In this document: positions 1 to 6,479 of the stretch, one piece after another
How positions within the stretch are numbered: position 1 is the first letter of the stretch
How the letters are laid out: each line of letters opens with the position of its first letter
Source: Oscillospiraceae bacterium
GTDB lineage: Bacteria > Bacillota > Clostridia > Oscillospirales > Acutalibacteraceae
DNA: 7,969 nucleotides
Reading direction: 5' to 3'
Assembly: GCA_031267335.1 (NCBI GenBank)
Contig: JAIRZH010000017.1
Coordinates: 1 to 7,969, forward strand
The notes under the pieces: generated by a model
What the model was told of the DNA's origin: nothing
Database searches by the model: none
What the model saw: the letters and a program-made list of their open reading frames with translations, nothing else
Made by a program: the position numbers and the translations under genes

Positions 1-160
1 CTTCAACGTTTATAAAATTTTGCATTATGTGAGTTAAAGATAAAATAGCTAAACTTATAGCAAGAGTTTTTGAAAGAAATTTCTTAACTTCTTTAAATAA
101 ATTCTGAATTTCTAAAAATGCTTTCTGCTTTAGGTTTATATTTACCGAATCGGAGAGCAT
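1..160 (-). CDS. Partial gene, N-terminal part of an unidentified protein with a signal-like hydrophobic segment
   Basis: The minus strand is open from an ATG at 160 down to the window edge, giving 53 residues of a protein that continues outside. The peptide starts MLSDSVNINLKQ, is mixed polar and basic for about 30 residues, then has a Lys-rich stretch (EVKKFLSK) followed by a hydrophobic run (TLAISLAILSL) and HIMQNFINVE. A basic stretch followed by a hydrophobic core resembles a signal peptide or membrane anchor, although it lies unusually far from the N-terminus. The start is uncertain. There is no convincing Shine-Dalgarno site before this ATG, and the frame stays open upstream to a TAA near 258 and reads like protein there, but offers only ATT/ATA codons as starts. 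A GAGG (plus-strand CCTC at 210-213) sits upstream. A minus-strand promoter at 242-270 supports a real gene. The family is not recognised. Confidence 0.55.
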   Translation of the reverse strand, partial: MLSDSVNINLKQKAFLEIQNLFKEVKKFLSKTLAISLAILSLTHIMQNFINVE

Positions 161-241
161 TTCTTTAATAATTTTTTTAATATTTTCTGTTAAAATAATT
201 TTATATTGACCTCTAATAATTTTTTCGAAACTTATTATAGA

Positions 242-270
242 ATTATACTCAAATTATTTAATTATGGAAA
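242..270 (-). promoter_or_regulatory. Probable sigma70/sigmaA-type promoter of the left-edge minus-strand gene
   Basis: Read on the minus strand there is a TTTCCA (plus 265-270), a 17-base spacer and a perfect TATAAT (plus 242-247). A second TATAAT on the same strand lies at plus 234-239 but has no good -35 box. Transcription would start near 235 and give a leader of about 75 bases before the ATG at 160. Confidence 0.5.
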
Positions 271-282
271 CAAAGTAGAAAA

Positions 283-300
283 TTCGTAGCGAACTACGAA
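283..300. repeat. Perfect 7-bp hairpin (inverted repeat)
   Basis: TTCGTAG (283-289) and CTACGAA (294-300) form a perfect 7-bp stem around a CGAA loop. It lies about 13 bp upstream of the -35 box of the minus-strand promoter and 20 bp upstream of a plus-strand TATAAT (320-325), so an operator between divergent promoters is possible. Read on the minus strand it is followed by TTTTCT, a very weak terminator-like tail. Its function is not established. Confidence 0.5.
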
Positions 301-333
301 GTAATGTGCGATAAATAATTATAATTTATTTAC

Positions 334-516
334 ATGGAATTTAGCATGAAGCATAGTCATATAATCAATCATCAAAAAAAAGAAAGCAAAGAACCACACA
401 AGTTTCTCATATCTGATGGGTCAGTAAATTTGAGGCATATTATTATTATTATTTTCAATTGGTTTGTTTTTAAAGCTTTTATGAATTGCATCTCGATGCG
501 ACTATCACTTATCTGA
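334..516 (+). CDS. Doubtful 60-residue hypothetical ORF
   Basis: An ATG at 334 opens a 60-codon frame ending in TGA at 514-516. The first half is polar and rich in His and Lys (MKHSHIINHQKK). The second half has a hydrophobic patch (HIIIIIFNWFVFKAF), partly produced by an ATT trinucleotide run. There is no Shine-Dalgarno site, but a TATAAT at 320-325 ends 8 bases before the ATG, the same spacing as in front of the DegT gene, so a leaderless message is conceivable. No good -35 box or recognisable family supports it. It may be chance, and no other gene is visible between 161 and 655. Confidence 0.2.
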   Translation: MEFSMKHSHIINHQKKESKEPHKFLISDGSVNLRHIIIIIFNWFVFKAFMNCISMRLSLI

Positions 517-601
517 GAAGTAAATTTTAACTTTCTATTTCTTGAGTTTTTTTGTAAAATTTTTTAAAAGTTTTTATGTTTCTTACTTCTGCATTTCCCA
601 A

Positions 602-651
602 TTGATAATTCGATAGCTTCAAAAAAATATTATAATTGAAATTTTGGAGGG
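602..651 (+). promoter_or_regulatory. folC upstream region: TATAAT box and Shine-Dalgarno site
   Basis: A perfect TATAAT is at 631-636 and a strong GGAGGG ribosome site at 646-651. TTGATA at 602-607 would be a good -35 box, but its 23-base spacing from the TATAAT is too long. If 631-636 is the -10 box, the mRNA would start almost on the ribosome site, so the promoter assignment is weak. The GGAGGG site itself is clear and fixes the folC start at the GTG five bases after the GGAGG core. Confidence 0.4.
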
Positions 652-655
652 CAAA

Positions 656-1903
656 GTGAAAACAAAAAACTTTAAAATTATTTTAAATCTTGAACGTATT
701 AAACCTATATTAGAATTTTTGGATAATCCCCAAAATAAATTTAAGATAATTCATGTCGCAGGTACGAACGGTAAAGGCTCGATTTGCCATATGATTTCAT
801 CGATTCTTAAAACATCTGGTGTAAAAACTGCGCTTTATACTTCGCCGCATCTTATTAATCAATATGAACGAATAAAAATTAATAATAAGCCAATCAGTGA
901 ATTTGATTTTTTATCAATTAGTAAAAAAATCTCAAAAATTTTAAATCAAAATAAAATGTTTTTAACTGAATTCGAATTAAAAACAGCAATTGCATTTTAT
1001 TATTTTGCGAAAAATAAAGTAGAAATCGCAGTTGTTGAAACAGGGCTAGGAGGCCGATTTGACGCAACTAACATTTGCAAAAACAAAATAATTTGCGTGA
1101 TAACTTCGATTTCTTTCGATCATACTGAATATTTAGGCAATACCCTTGAAGAAATAGCTTTAGAAAAAGCTGGTATTATTAAAAAAAATCGTCCTTTAGT
1201 TCTATACCCAAATCAAGAAAATTCCATCATTAAAATTATAACTCAAAAATGCAATGAATTAAATTGTGAATTAATAATTCCTGATAAAAATTTAATAATT
1301 GTAAAAGAAAACTTATTAAACGATAATAATACAATTTTTGAATACAAAAATTTAAAATTAGAGCTTCCGCTTTTAGGCGATCATCAAACTTGGAATTTAT
1401 TAACAGCTTTAAATGTTATTGAAATTCTTAAAAAAACTAGAAAGATTTCTGATCAAGATATTCAGATAGGGTTAAAAAATATTTCACTCCACTCAAGATT
1501 TGAAGTTCTTAGTAGAAATCCATTTTTTATATTAGATGGCGCACACAATCCAGGCGGATCAATTATACTTTCCGAATGTTTAAAAAAATTTTTCTATAAT
1601 AAAAACTTAATTGCTATTTTTGGAGTTATGAAAGATAAAGATATCGACGGAATTCTTAAACCGATTTATAAATATTTTAAAAAAATATTTACTACAGAAG
1701 TTAATAATTCTCGTGCGATGCGTTCGAATAAACTTTCGGAAATTGTAAGAAATTTTATACCAAATACCGTTTCTACCAAAAATGTTGCAGAAGCGATTGA
1801 TTTTGTTTTTAAAGAGAAAAATTACGATGCATGCATAATTTTCGGATCATTATATTTAGCAAAAGAAATTTTTAATCATAAAAAATTCAAAATTTTGCCT
1901 TAA
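656..1903 (+). CDS. folC: Folylpolyglutamate synthase / dihydrofolate synthase
   Basis: This ATP-dependent cytosolic ligase adds glutamate to folates and, in most bacteria, also to dihydropteroate, keeping folate cofactors active and inside the cell. The GTG at 656 is chosen because GGAGGG (646-651) lies just before it; an in-frame TTG at 644 overlaps that ribosome site. The product is 415 residues, near the family norm but with a slightly short N-terminus. Visible motifs are the ATP-binding P-loop GTNGKGS (36-42), TSPHL (62-66), ETGLGGRFDATN (128-139), FDH (154-156), the EKAGIIK segment holding the usually carbamylated lysine (170-176), GDHQTWN (241-247), DGAHNP (294-299), FGVMKDKD (322-329) and the C-terminal FGSLYLAKE (395-403). 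All key family motifs are intact, so it should be active. No folate-pathway neighbour is visible in the window. A palindromic element begins 43 bp after its stop codon. Confidence 0.96.
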   Translation: MKTKNFKIILNLERIKPILEFLDNPQNKFKIIHVAGTNGKGSICHMISSILKTSGVKTALYTSPHLINQYERIKINNKPISEFDFLSISKKISKILNQNKMFLTEFELKTAIAFYYFAKNKVEIAVVETGLGGRFDATNICKNKIICVITSISFDHTEYLGNTLEEIALEKAGIIKKNRPLVLYPNQENSIIKIITQKCNELNCELIIPDKNLIIVKENLLNDNNTIFEYKNLKLELPLLGDHQTWNLLTALNVIEILKKTRKISDQDIQIGLKNISLHSRFEVLSRNPFFILDGAHNPGGSIILSECLKKFFYNKNLIAIFGVMKDKDIDGILKPIYKYFKKIFTTEVNNSRAMRSNKLSEIVRNFIPNTVSTKNVAEAIDFVFKEKNYDACIIFGSLYLAKEIFNHKKFKILP

Positions 1904-1931
1904 TTTAAAAATTTTATCGTTAAATCTGTAT

Positions 1932-2123
1932 TGCTTAGAAATATTAGGGCCTGTTCCCACTATTTGGAATGACAAAATTTCGAGTAATTTTTGGTTTGAA
2001 CAAGGAAAATTTTTTCATAATACTGACGTATTGTGAAAAAATTTAACGTAGTACAAATCAAAAAGTAACGAAATATGGTCGTTAAACAGTAGTGGAAACA
2101 GGCCCTCAGATAGGCTCTAAGCA
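1932..2123 (+). terminator. Possible folC terminator stem, split by an inserted palindromic element
   Basis: TGCTTAGA (1932-1939) and TCTAAGCA (2116-2123) are perfect inverted repeats lying just outside the 159-bp palindromic element. If the element is removed, they form an 8-bp stem with a loop of about 17 bases 28 bp after the folC stop, followed by TTAAAAG and a T-rich run (TTTTATTTTT, 2131-2140). This looks like an old intrinsic terminator whose loop took an insertion, but the distance to the T-run makes it imperfect. Confidence 0.35.
1947..2105. mobile_element. MITE-like palindromic element, copy 1 (159 bp)
   Basis: The element starts GGGCCTGTTCCCACTA and ends with the near-perfect inverse (TAGTGGAAACAGGCCC). 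Its centre is a hairpin, CATAATAC-TGAC-GTATTGTG (2016-2035). The right half is nearly the same as that of a second copy at 6108-6268: by hand count about 83 of the last 96 bases match. The left arm of this copy has diverged, so the palindrome is imperfect here. It has no coding capacity, which fits a miniature inverted-repeat element moved by a transposase encoded elsewhere. The flanks are TTA on the left and TCA on the right, so no clean target duplication remains. Its RNA would fold into a long hairpin that could affect termination or stability of folC mRNA. Confidence 0.8.
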
Positions 2124-2154
2124 TTAAAAGTTTTATTTTTAACGGATTTAATAT

Positions 2155-2183
2155 TTGATTTTAAAAATGTATTAATTTATAAT
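2155..2183 (+). promoter_or_regulatory. Promoter of the coiled-coil protein gene
   Basis: TTGATT (2155-2160), an exact 17-base spacer and a perfect TATAAT (2178-2183) make the best vegetative-type promoter in the window. Transcription would start near 2190 and give a leader of about 60 bases. Confidence 0.65.
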
Positions 2184-2204
2184 GTTAAAAAGCTTTATTG
2201 CTAT

Positions 2205-2242
2205 AAAGGAGTTATTCAATAGAATAAGAATTATCTAAAAGG
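2205..2242 (+). promoter_or_regulatory. Leader with an orphan Shine-Dalgarno site, small hairpin and weak second site
   Basis: AAAGGAG (2205-2211) is a strong ribosome-site match but has no ATG, GTG or TTG at a usable distance. It is followed at once by a perfect hairpin TTATTC-AATA-GAATAA (2212-2227), then a weaker AAAAGG (2237-2242) lying 11 bases before the ATG at 2254. The arrangement could hold a standby ribosome or control translation; this is inference. Confidence 0.35.
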
Positions 2243-2253
2243 TCTCGATTTTA

Positions 2254-5200
2254 ATGCTAAAGTTTGGGAGTTGCCAATTGTTAAGAAAAAGAACTAAAAA
2301 TTTCGATATGACCAATGCAAAAAAATTATATAAAAACAAAAAAGTTTTTTTATCTAATTTAGCTAATAAAGAAAAAATTAAAAAAGCTTTACTTAAGGCT
2401 TTTTCAGTATTTTTAGTTTTTCAAATGCCGGTAATTAGTTTTAGTTTTAACAACAAAAAAATAGTACCGAAAAAGTTGTTGACAAAAACCAATCAAAGTA
2501 GTTCAAAATCTAATCTTCTTGCCGGTTTGGGTGGCTTGGCTGGCGGGAGCATAGTGACATATCTTTTTATGAACAAATCTAATAAAACAGAAGATGAAAC
2601 CTTTTCAATTTTGTTGATAGAATTAATTTCTGGCGAAAATCAAAGCGCAGAAAAATTTGAACAGGCTAAAAGAATTGTTTCACAATCAGGTTTTAGCAAT
2701 ATTTCAAAAAATAATTTTTTAAATTTAATTAAATTAATCCAGGAAATTAAAGAAAAAAAATCAAATTTACAGATTGAAAATGAAAATAAAATCTTAGAAC
2801 TTAATAAACAAATCCAAAAATTCGAAGAAGAAAAAACAAATCAAAAAGAATTTGTTGAATCTGATGAAATCAATAAGCTAAAACAAGAAGTCGAAAATTT
2901 AAAGATGCAAATCGATAAGCAAGAAAAGCTAAATGAACGACAAAAAGTTTTAGATGAGTTAGCAAAAAATCTAGAACAACAAAAAAAAGAATGTAACGAT
3001 TTAGAAGAAAAGTTAAAACTACAAAGGAAAGAAGTTGATAATCAAGCTCAAACATTAGAAAAAAAAGAGCAAACGCTTAGTGAACAAGCTCAAACATTAG
3101 AAAAAAGAGAACAAATGCTCAATGAAAAAGAACAAAAATTATTAAAAGAAAAACAAAACTTAGAAGATCGAAATAAACAAATCCGAAAATTCGAAGAAGA
3201 AAAAACAAATCAAAAAGAATTTGTTGAATCTGATGAAATCAATAAGCTAAAACAAGAAGTCGAAAGTTTAAAGATGCAAATCGATAAGCAAGAAAAGCTA
3301 AATGAACAACAAAAAAACTTGAACATTATGGAAAAAGATCAAAACCAACGACAAAAAGATTTAGATGAGTTAGCAAAAAATCTAGAACAACGAAAAAAAG
3401 AATGTAACGATTTAGAAGAAAAGTTAAAACTGCAAAGGAAAGAAGTTGATAATCAAGCTCAAACATTAAAAAAAAGAGAACAAACGCTCAATGAAAAAGA
3501 ACAAGAATTATTAAAAGAAAGACAACAATTTGAAGAATTAAAAAATCAAATCGATGAGCGAGACAAAACACTAATTCAATGGGAAGAAAAGTTAGAACAA
3601 CAAAGTAAAGAATTAAAGGATCAAAAATTAAATTTTAATGCTAATGAAGGAAAGAAAGAATCAACTTTTCAGAAAAATAATGAAGATCTTGAAGAAATAA
3701 ATCAATCTCAAAAAGAATTTCAAGATCTATTGAAAATTCTAAAGGAACTTGAAAAAAAATCAAATGAACAGCAAAAAAGGCTTAATTTTCAGGAAAGGGA
3801 ACTAAAACAGCGACAAATAGAATTAGATGAGTTAGCGGAAAAATTAGAACAACAAGAAAAAAATATTAAGAATTCAAAAGCACAAATCGAACAGGAATAT
3901 CAGGAAATAGAAAAAATAAATAAAAAATTATCGTTAGAAGTAGGAAATAAAGAAAAAATGGAAGTTTTAGAACAACAACGAAATAAAATATACGAAGAAG
4001 AATGTAGGGGTTTATTTAAAAGTTTTGAACAACAAGCAATAAAAGGAGGAACTAAAAATGAAATCGAAAATCTAAAACAACAAATTGAAAATTTAAAGAT
4101 ACGAAATATTGAGCAAGCAGAGAAATTTGATTTCGAAACCTTAACGTTAAAGAAAAATCAAGAATATTATATTCAACAAGTTAATGAATTAACAGAAGAA
4201 AACAAAAAATTCACGCAAGAAGATTCACATTTTCAGAACAAACTCTTAGAATTTAAAACTCAAACTCAAACACTTAATGAATTAAAACAAAAACAAAAAG
4301 AATCTAATATTGAAATCGAAAATCTCAAAACAATAAAAAAAGAAATAGAAGAACAATTCAAAAATCTAGAGACGCAAAATGAAGAACAAACAGAAGAGCT
4401 AAATCGACAAGCCAAAGAATTAAAGAATCAAATTCAGTGGATAGAATTAATTTTTGGTGTAATTCAAAATCCAGAACAGTCTAGATCTGAAAATGTTAAA
4501 TTGAGTGTTTCGAAATTAAATTTAAATAAAGATTTAAAAGATAAATTGCTTAATGCGATTGAAATTATTAATAAAACTCTAGAAGAAAAAAAACTTTTAA
4601 ATAAAACGATTTTAGATCTTAAGAATCAAAATCAAATCCAAAAAATTAATACGCAAAATAAAAATCAGGAAGATTCAATAAAACAACAGCAAAAAGAAAC
4701 AAAAGAAAATCAGGAAGAAAGTGGTGAAGAAACAACAGAGGGAAAAATTTCAAAATTAAGCAGAGATATATCTTCTTTTGATGAAAAAAGTAAAGAACGA
4801 GTAGAAATAGAAACATTAATCCGCAATTATTGTTTAATGGTCAGAAGGTTTTTTGAAATAACCGGAGACCGTCATAAATTATTTGAAAAACTAGCACAGC
4901 AATACACAAAATGTGAAACACAAATGAAAAAAGAAGATTTTCAAAAATTAATCGAAAAAAATGGTTTGCAAAACTATAATCCAAAACAAACATTTATGGT
5001 AACTTTTAATGAAACATTGTCGTTTGCGGAAAAACAAAGTCGAACAAGTCTATTCTGGTGGATCGAAAAATTACAAGTACTTAATTTAGAAAGCTGTAAT
5101 CCATATCAAGAATTTGCGGAACTTATGAAACAAGTAATGTTGCCGTTAGCACAAGAAATCAAAGAATATTATAACAGCGGCATGACATCAGAATTAAAAT

Positions 5201-5340
5201 TTTTGAAGGAAAAAAAAGAAAAATTAGAAACATATATGTATAAATTGCAAAATGAATTTGGTGAAGCCTTAGAACAAAAGGCATTGCAAACTAATATATT
5301 AAATTCATTTTCGTGTCAAATGCCAAAAGATTTACGTTAA
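2254..5340 (+). CDS. Large membrane-anchored or exported coiled-coil protein, family unknown
   Basis: This is a 1028-residue protein of unrecognised family. Residues 1-44 are basic and Lys-rich. Residues 45-64 are hydrophobic (ALLKAFSVFLVFQMPVISFS), like a late signal peptide. Residues 88-106 are a Gly-rich hydrophobic helix (LLAGLGGLAGGSIVTYLFM). Residues from about 155 to 830 are a nearly unbroken Glu/Lys/Gln/Leu coiled coil, and about 845-1028 form a more globular domain with aromatic residues (LFWWIEKL, 933-940) and Cys at 860, 887, 948 and 1021. Residues 184-306 and 307-429 are tandem copies, and 504-536 resemble 350-382. The start is uncertain: ATG 2254 follows AAAAGG by 11 bases, an in-frame TTG at 2278 has GGGAG 7 bases upstream, and ATG 2308 is also possible. 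It has its own promoter, and the lipase follows 93 bp downstream. It resembles rod-like surface or secretion-linked proteins only in general form, because low-complexity coiled coils match many unrelated proteins. Confidence 0.9.
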   Translation: MLKFGSCQLLRKRTKNFDMTNAKKLYKNKKVFLSNLANKEKIKKALLKAFSVFLVFQMPVISFSFNNKKIVPKKLLTKTNQSSSKSNLLAGLGGLAGGSIVTYLFMNKSNKTEDETFSILLIELISGENQSAEKFEQAKRIVSQSGFSNISKNNFLNLIKLIQEIKEKKSNLQIENENKILELNKQIQKFEEEKTNQKEFVESDEINKLKQEVENLKMQIDKQEKLNERQKVLDELAKNLEQQKKECNDLEEKLKLQRKEVDNQAQTLEKKEQTLSEQAQTLEKREQMLNEKEQKLLKEKQNLEDRNKQIRKFEEEKTNQKEFVESDEINKLKQEVESLKMQIDKQEKLNEQQKNLNIMEKDQNQRQKDLDELAKNLEQRKKECNDLEEKLKLQRKEVDNQAQTLKKREQTLNEKEQELLKERQQFEELKNQIDERDKTLIQWEEKLEQQSKELKDQKLNFNANEGKKESTFQKNNEDLEEINQSQKEFQDLLKILKELEKKSNEQQKRLNFQERELKQRQIELDELAEKLEQQEKNIKNSKAQIEQEYQEIEKINKKLSLEVGNKEKMEVLEQQRNKIYEEECRGLFKSFEQQAIKGGTKNEIENLKQQIENLKIRNIEQAEKFDFETLTLKKNQEYYIQQVNELTEENKKFTQEDSHFQNKLLEFKTQTQTLNELKQKQKESNIEIENLKTIKKEIEEQFKNLETQNEEQTEELNRQAKELKNQIQWIELIFGVIQNPEQSRSENVKLSVSKLNLNKDLKDKLLNAIEIINKTLEEKKLLNKTILDLKNQNQIQKINTQNKNQEDSIKQQQKETKENQEESGEETTEGKISKLSRDISSFDEKSKERVEIETLIRNYCLMVRRFFEITGDRHKLFEKLAQQYTKCETQMKKEDFQKLIEKNGLQNYNPKQTFMVTFNETLSFAEKQSRTSLFWWIEKLQVLNLESCNPYQEFAELMKQVMLPLAQEIKEYYNSGMTSELKFLKEKKEKLETYMYKLQNEFGEALEQKALQTNILNSFSCQMPKDLR
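2803..3540 (+). repeat. In-frame tandem duplication, 2 x 369 bp
   Basis: Bases 2803-3171 and 3172-3540 encode residues 184-306 and 307-429. Both start NKQI(Q/R)KFEEEKTNQKEF and share long identical stretches, including KKECNDLEEKLKLQRKEVDN. Relative to copy 2, copy 1 lacks 14 residues (after residue 231) but carries a 14-residue internal duplication (264-291), so the two copies end up equal in length. Bases 3763-3861 (residues 504-536) look like a third, older partial copy of the NEQQK...LEQ portion. Confidence 0.9.
3043..3126 (+). repeat. 42-bp tandem repeat inside the coiled coil (2 units)
   Basis: Units 3043-3084 and 3085-3126 encode QAQTLEKKEQTLSE and QAQTLEKREQMLNE. Each unit is 14 residues, exactly two heptads, so the coiled-coil register is kept. 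The larger downstream copy has only one such unit (QAQTLKKREQTLNE). Confidence 0.85.
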
Positions 5341-5433
5341 TAACGATTTTCAATAAAATTCAATGGTTCTTTCGGGAAAAAGTCTATTATTTTTCATTAA
5401 TTGCTTGCATATATTTATTTGAGGTGTTCATTA

Positions 5434-6108
5434 ATGAACAAGCATCAAATAATCGAAATGCTCGAATACTCAGGCTTAGCTTATAGCAATTCATATAATA
5501 AATTCGATGATAAAAATATTTATTTTATTAATGATAAAATTACTGATGTACAATGTTATTTAAGAAAAAAGAGTCATACATTAACAATAGCTTTTAGGGG
5601 ATCCGACTCTAAAAAAGATTGGTTAATGGACTTTAAATTTTGGCGGCAAGTTGTGCCATATGGAAATTTTAAATCTAAAATAAAAATGCATTCAGGATTT
5701 TTGAATGCTTATAAATCAAAAAGTGTTCGCCAAAAAATTTGGAGCTTTATAACTGATGATATTTCGAATATTTTTATTACCGGACATTCGTACGGAGCAG
5801 CATTAGCAATTGTTTGTGCCACTGATTTGGAGTATAATTTTAAAAATAAAGATTATGAAGTCATATTGTTTGGATGCCCAAGGGTAGGCAATAATGCTTT
5901 CAAGGAATCTTATAATAAAAGAATATTCAAAACAATAAGAATTGAAAATCAAAATGATATAGTGCCTAAAGTACCATTCAAATTTTTAGGTTATCGGCAT
6001 GTTGGTGCAAAAATTCATATTGGCGAAAAAAAATTTTTAGGTTTTCCATCTTTTAAAGAACATAATATAACAAAATATTATTCAAATATATGGAATTTTA
6101 TATGTTAG
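5434..6108 (+). CDS. Class 3 (alpha/beta-hydrolase) lipase family protein
   Basis: This predicted lipid or ester hydrolase has 224 residues. The ATG at 5434 is preceded by GAGGTG (5421-5426) with 7-base spacing; an upstream in-frame TTG at 5401 has no ribosome site. Motifs typical of Lipase_3 proteins are FRGSDS (54-59), which helps form the oxyanion hole, HSGF (86-89), the nucleophile elbow GHSYG (117-121, Ser119), GCPRVGN (147-153), NQNDIVPKVP (172-181, catalytic Asp175) and FKEHNITKYY (207-216, catalytic His210). The full Ser-Asp-His set is present. There is no signal peptide or membrane segment, so it either acts in the cytoplasm or is exported by a route that does not need one. It is 93 bp downstream of the coiled-coil gene with no strong terminator between, so co-transcription is plausible. 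Its TAG stop is completed by the first base of the palindromic element, so the original C-terminus may have been changed. The substrate cannot be told from sequence. Confidence 0.92.
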   Translation: MNKHQIIEMLEYSGLAYSNSYNKFDDKNIYFINDKITDVQCYLRKKSHTLTIAFRGSDSKKDWLMDFKFWRQVVPYGNFKSKIKMHSGFLNAYKSKSVRQKIWSFITDDISNIFITGHSYGAALAIVCATDLEYNFKNKDYEVILFGCPRVGNNAFKESYNKRIFKTIRIENQNDIVPKVPFKFLGYRHVGAKIHIGEKKFLGFPSFKEHNITKYYSNIWNFIC

Positions 6109-6268
6109 GGCTTGTTCACACTACTGTTTAACGATTATATTTCGGTATTTTTTTGATTTGCATGCGTTAAATTTTTTTCACAACACTGACGTAGTGTAAA
6201 AAAAATTAACATAGTACAAATCAAAAAGTACCTAAATATAGTCGTTAAACGGTAGTGGGAACAGATCC
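6108..6268. mobile_element. MITE-like palindromic element, copy 2 (161 bp)
   Basis: It starts GGGCTTGTTCACACTACTG and ends with the inverse CGGTAGTGGGAACAGATCC. The two arms pair almost along their full length, for example GTTTAACGA (6126-6134) with TCGTTAAAC (6242-6250) and TTTTTGATTTG (6150-6160) with CAAATCAAAAA (6217-6227). The centre is ACACT-GACGT-AGTGT (6184-6198). It is flanked by TA on both sides (6106-6107 and 6269-6270), which may be a two-base target duplication. It is better preserved as a palindrome than copy 1 and lies in the same orientation, again just after a coding region. It encodes no credible protein; the minus-strand frame running through it is a by-product of the palindrome. 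Confidence 0.82.
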
Positions 6269-6479
6269 TAGAAGTAGTAAACAAAATACTCAAAAATTGG
6301 GGCATGACCAAAAATTGAAAGAAAACATTTATCATTACGTACATGGTGCAGTCGCTTAGTCAGAAAAGGTATAAGGTTTTCTAAATCTCATTTAATGCAT
6401 AAAATTGTTGTAAGTTTAGTTATAAATTTTTGGTTTTTTTGGTGCGACTTGCCGTTTTCATTTATTTTACGGCACCACC
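6269..6479 (+). mobile_element. IS1-family insertion sequence remnant (3' end)
   Basis: This is the truncated right end of an insertion sequence. It holds the C-terminal coding part of an IS1-type transposase and ends at ...ACGGCACCACC (6469-6479). Read inward on the minus strand this begins GGTGGTGCCG, which resembles IS1-family terminal repeats (GGTGnTGCC). The left part and left terminal repeat are missing; the remnant directly abuts the palindromic element. The left boundary is approximate. GGTG (6441-6444) and TGCCGT (6450-6455) pair with ACGGCA (6469-6474) and CACC (6476-6479), so the end also folds into a hairpin. Confidence 0.6.

Noticed and set aside
380..560. Structured RNA or tRNA in the folC upstream region
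   Set aside because: Only small stems are visible (for example TTGCAT-CTCG-ATGCGA at 486-501); no tRNA, 6S, SRP or riboswitch core could be recognised.
2870..3055. Minus-strand 61-codon open frame inside the coiled-coil gene
   Set aside because: It is the antisense shadow of a Lys/Glu/Gln-rich coding region: low-complexity codons on the plus strand read as Leu/Phe/Val on the other. It has no ribosome site or promoter.
3043..3126. Possible CRISPR or other spaced repeat array in the coiled-coil gene
   Set aside because: The repeats are directly adjacent, in frame and coding, with no spacers; they are a protein-level duplication.
5341..5400. Terminator between the coiled-coil gene and the lipase
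   Set aside because: The only stem seen (CTTT/AAAG around CGGGAA near 5370-5381) is too short, and the following T-rich stretch is interrupted.
6135..6344. Minus-strand 69-codon open frame
   Set aside because: It runs through the palindromic element and the antisense of the IS1 remnant. The palindrome and transposase reading explain the DNA better.
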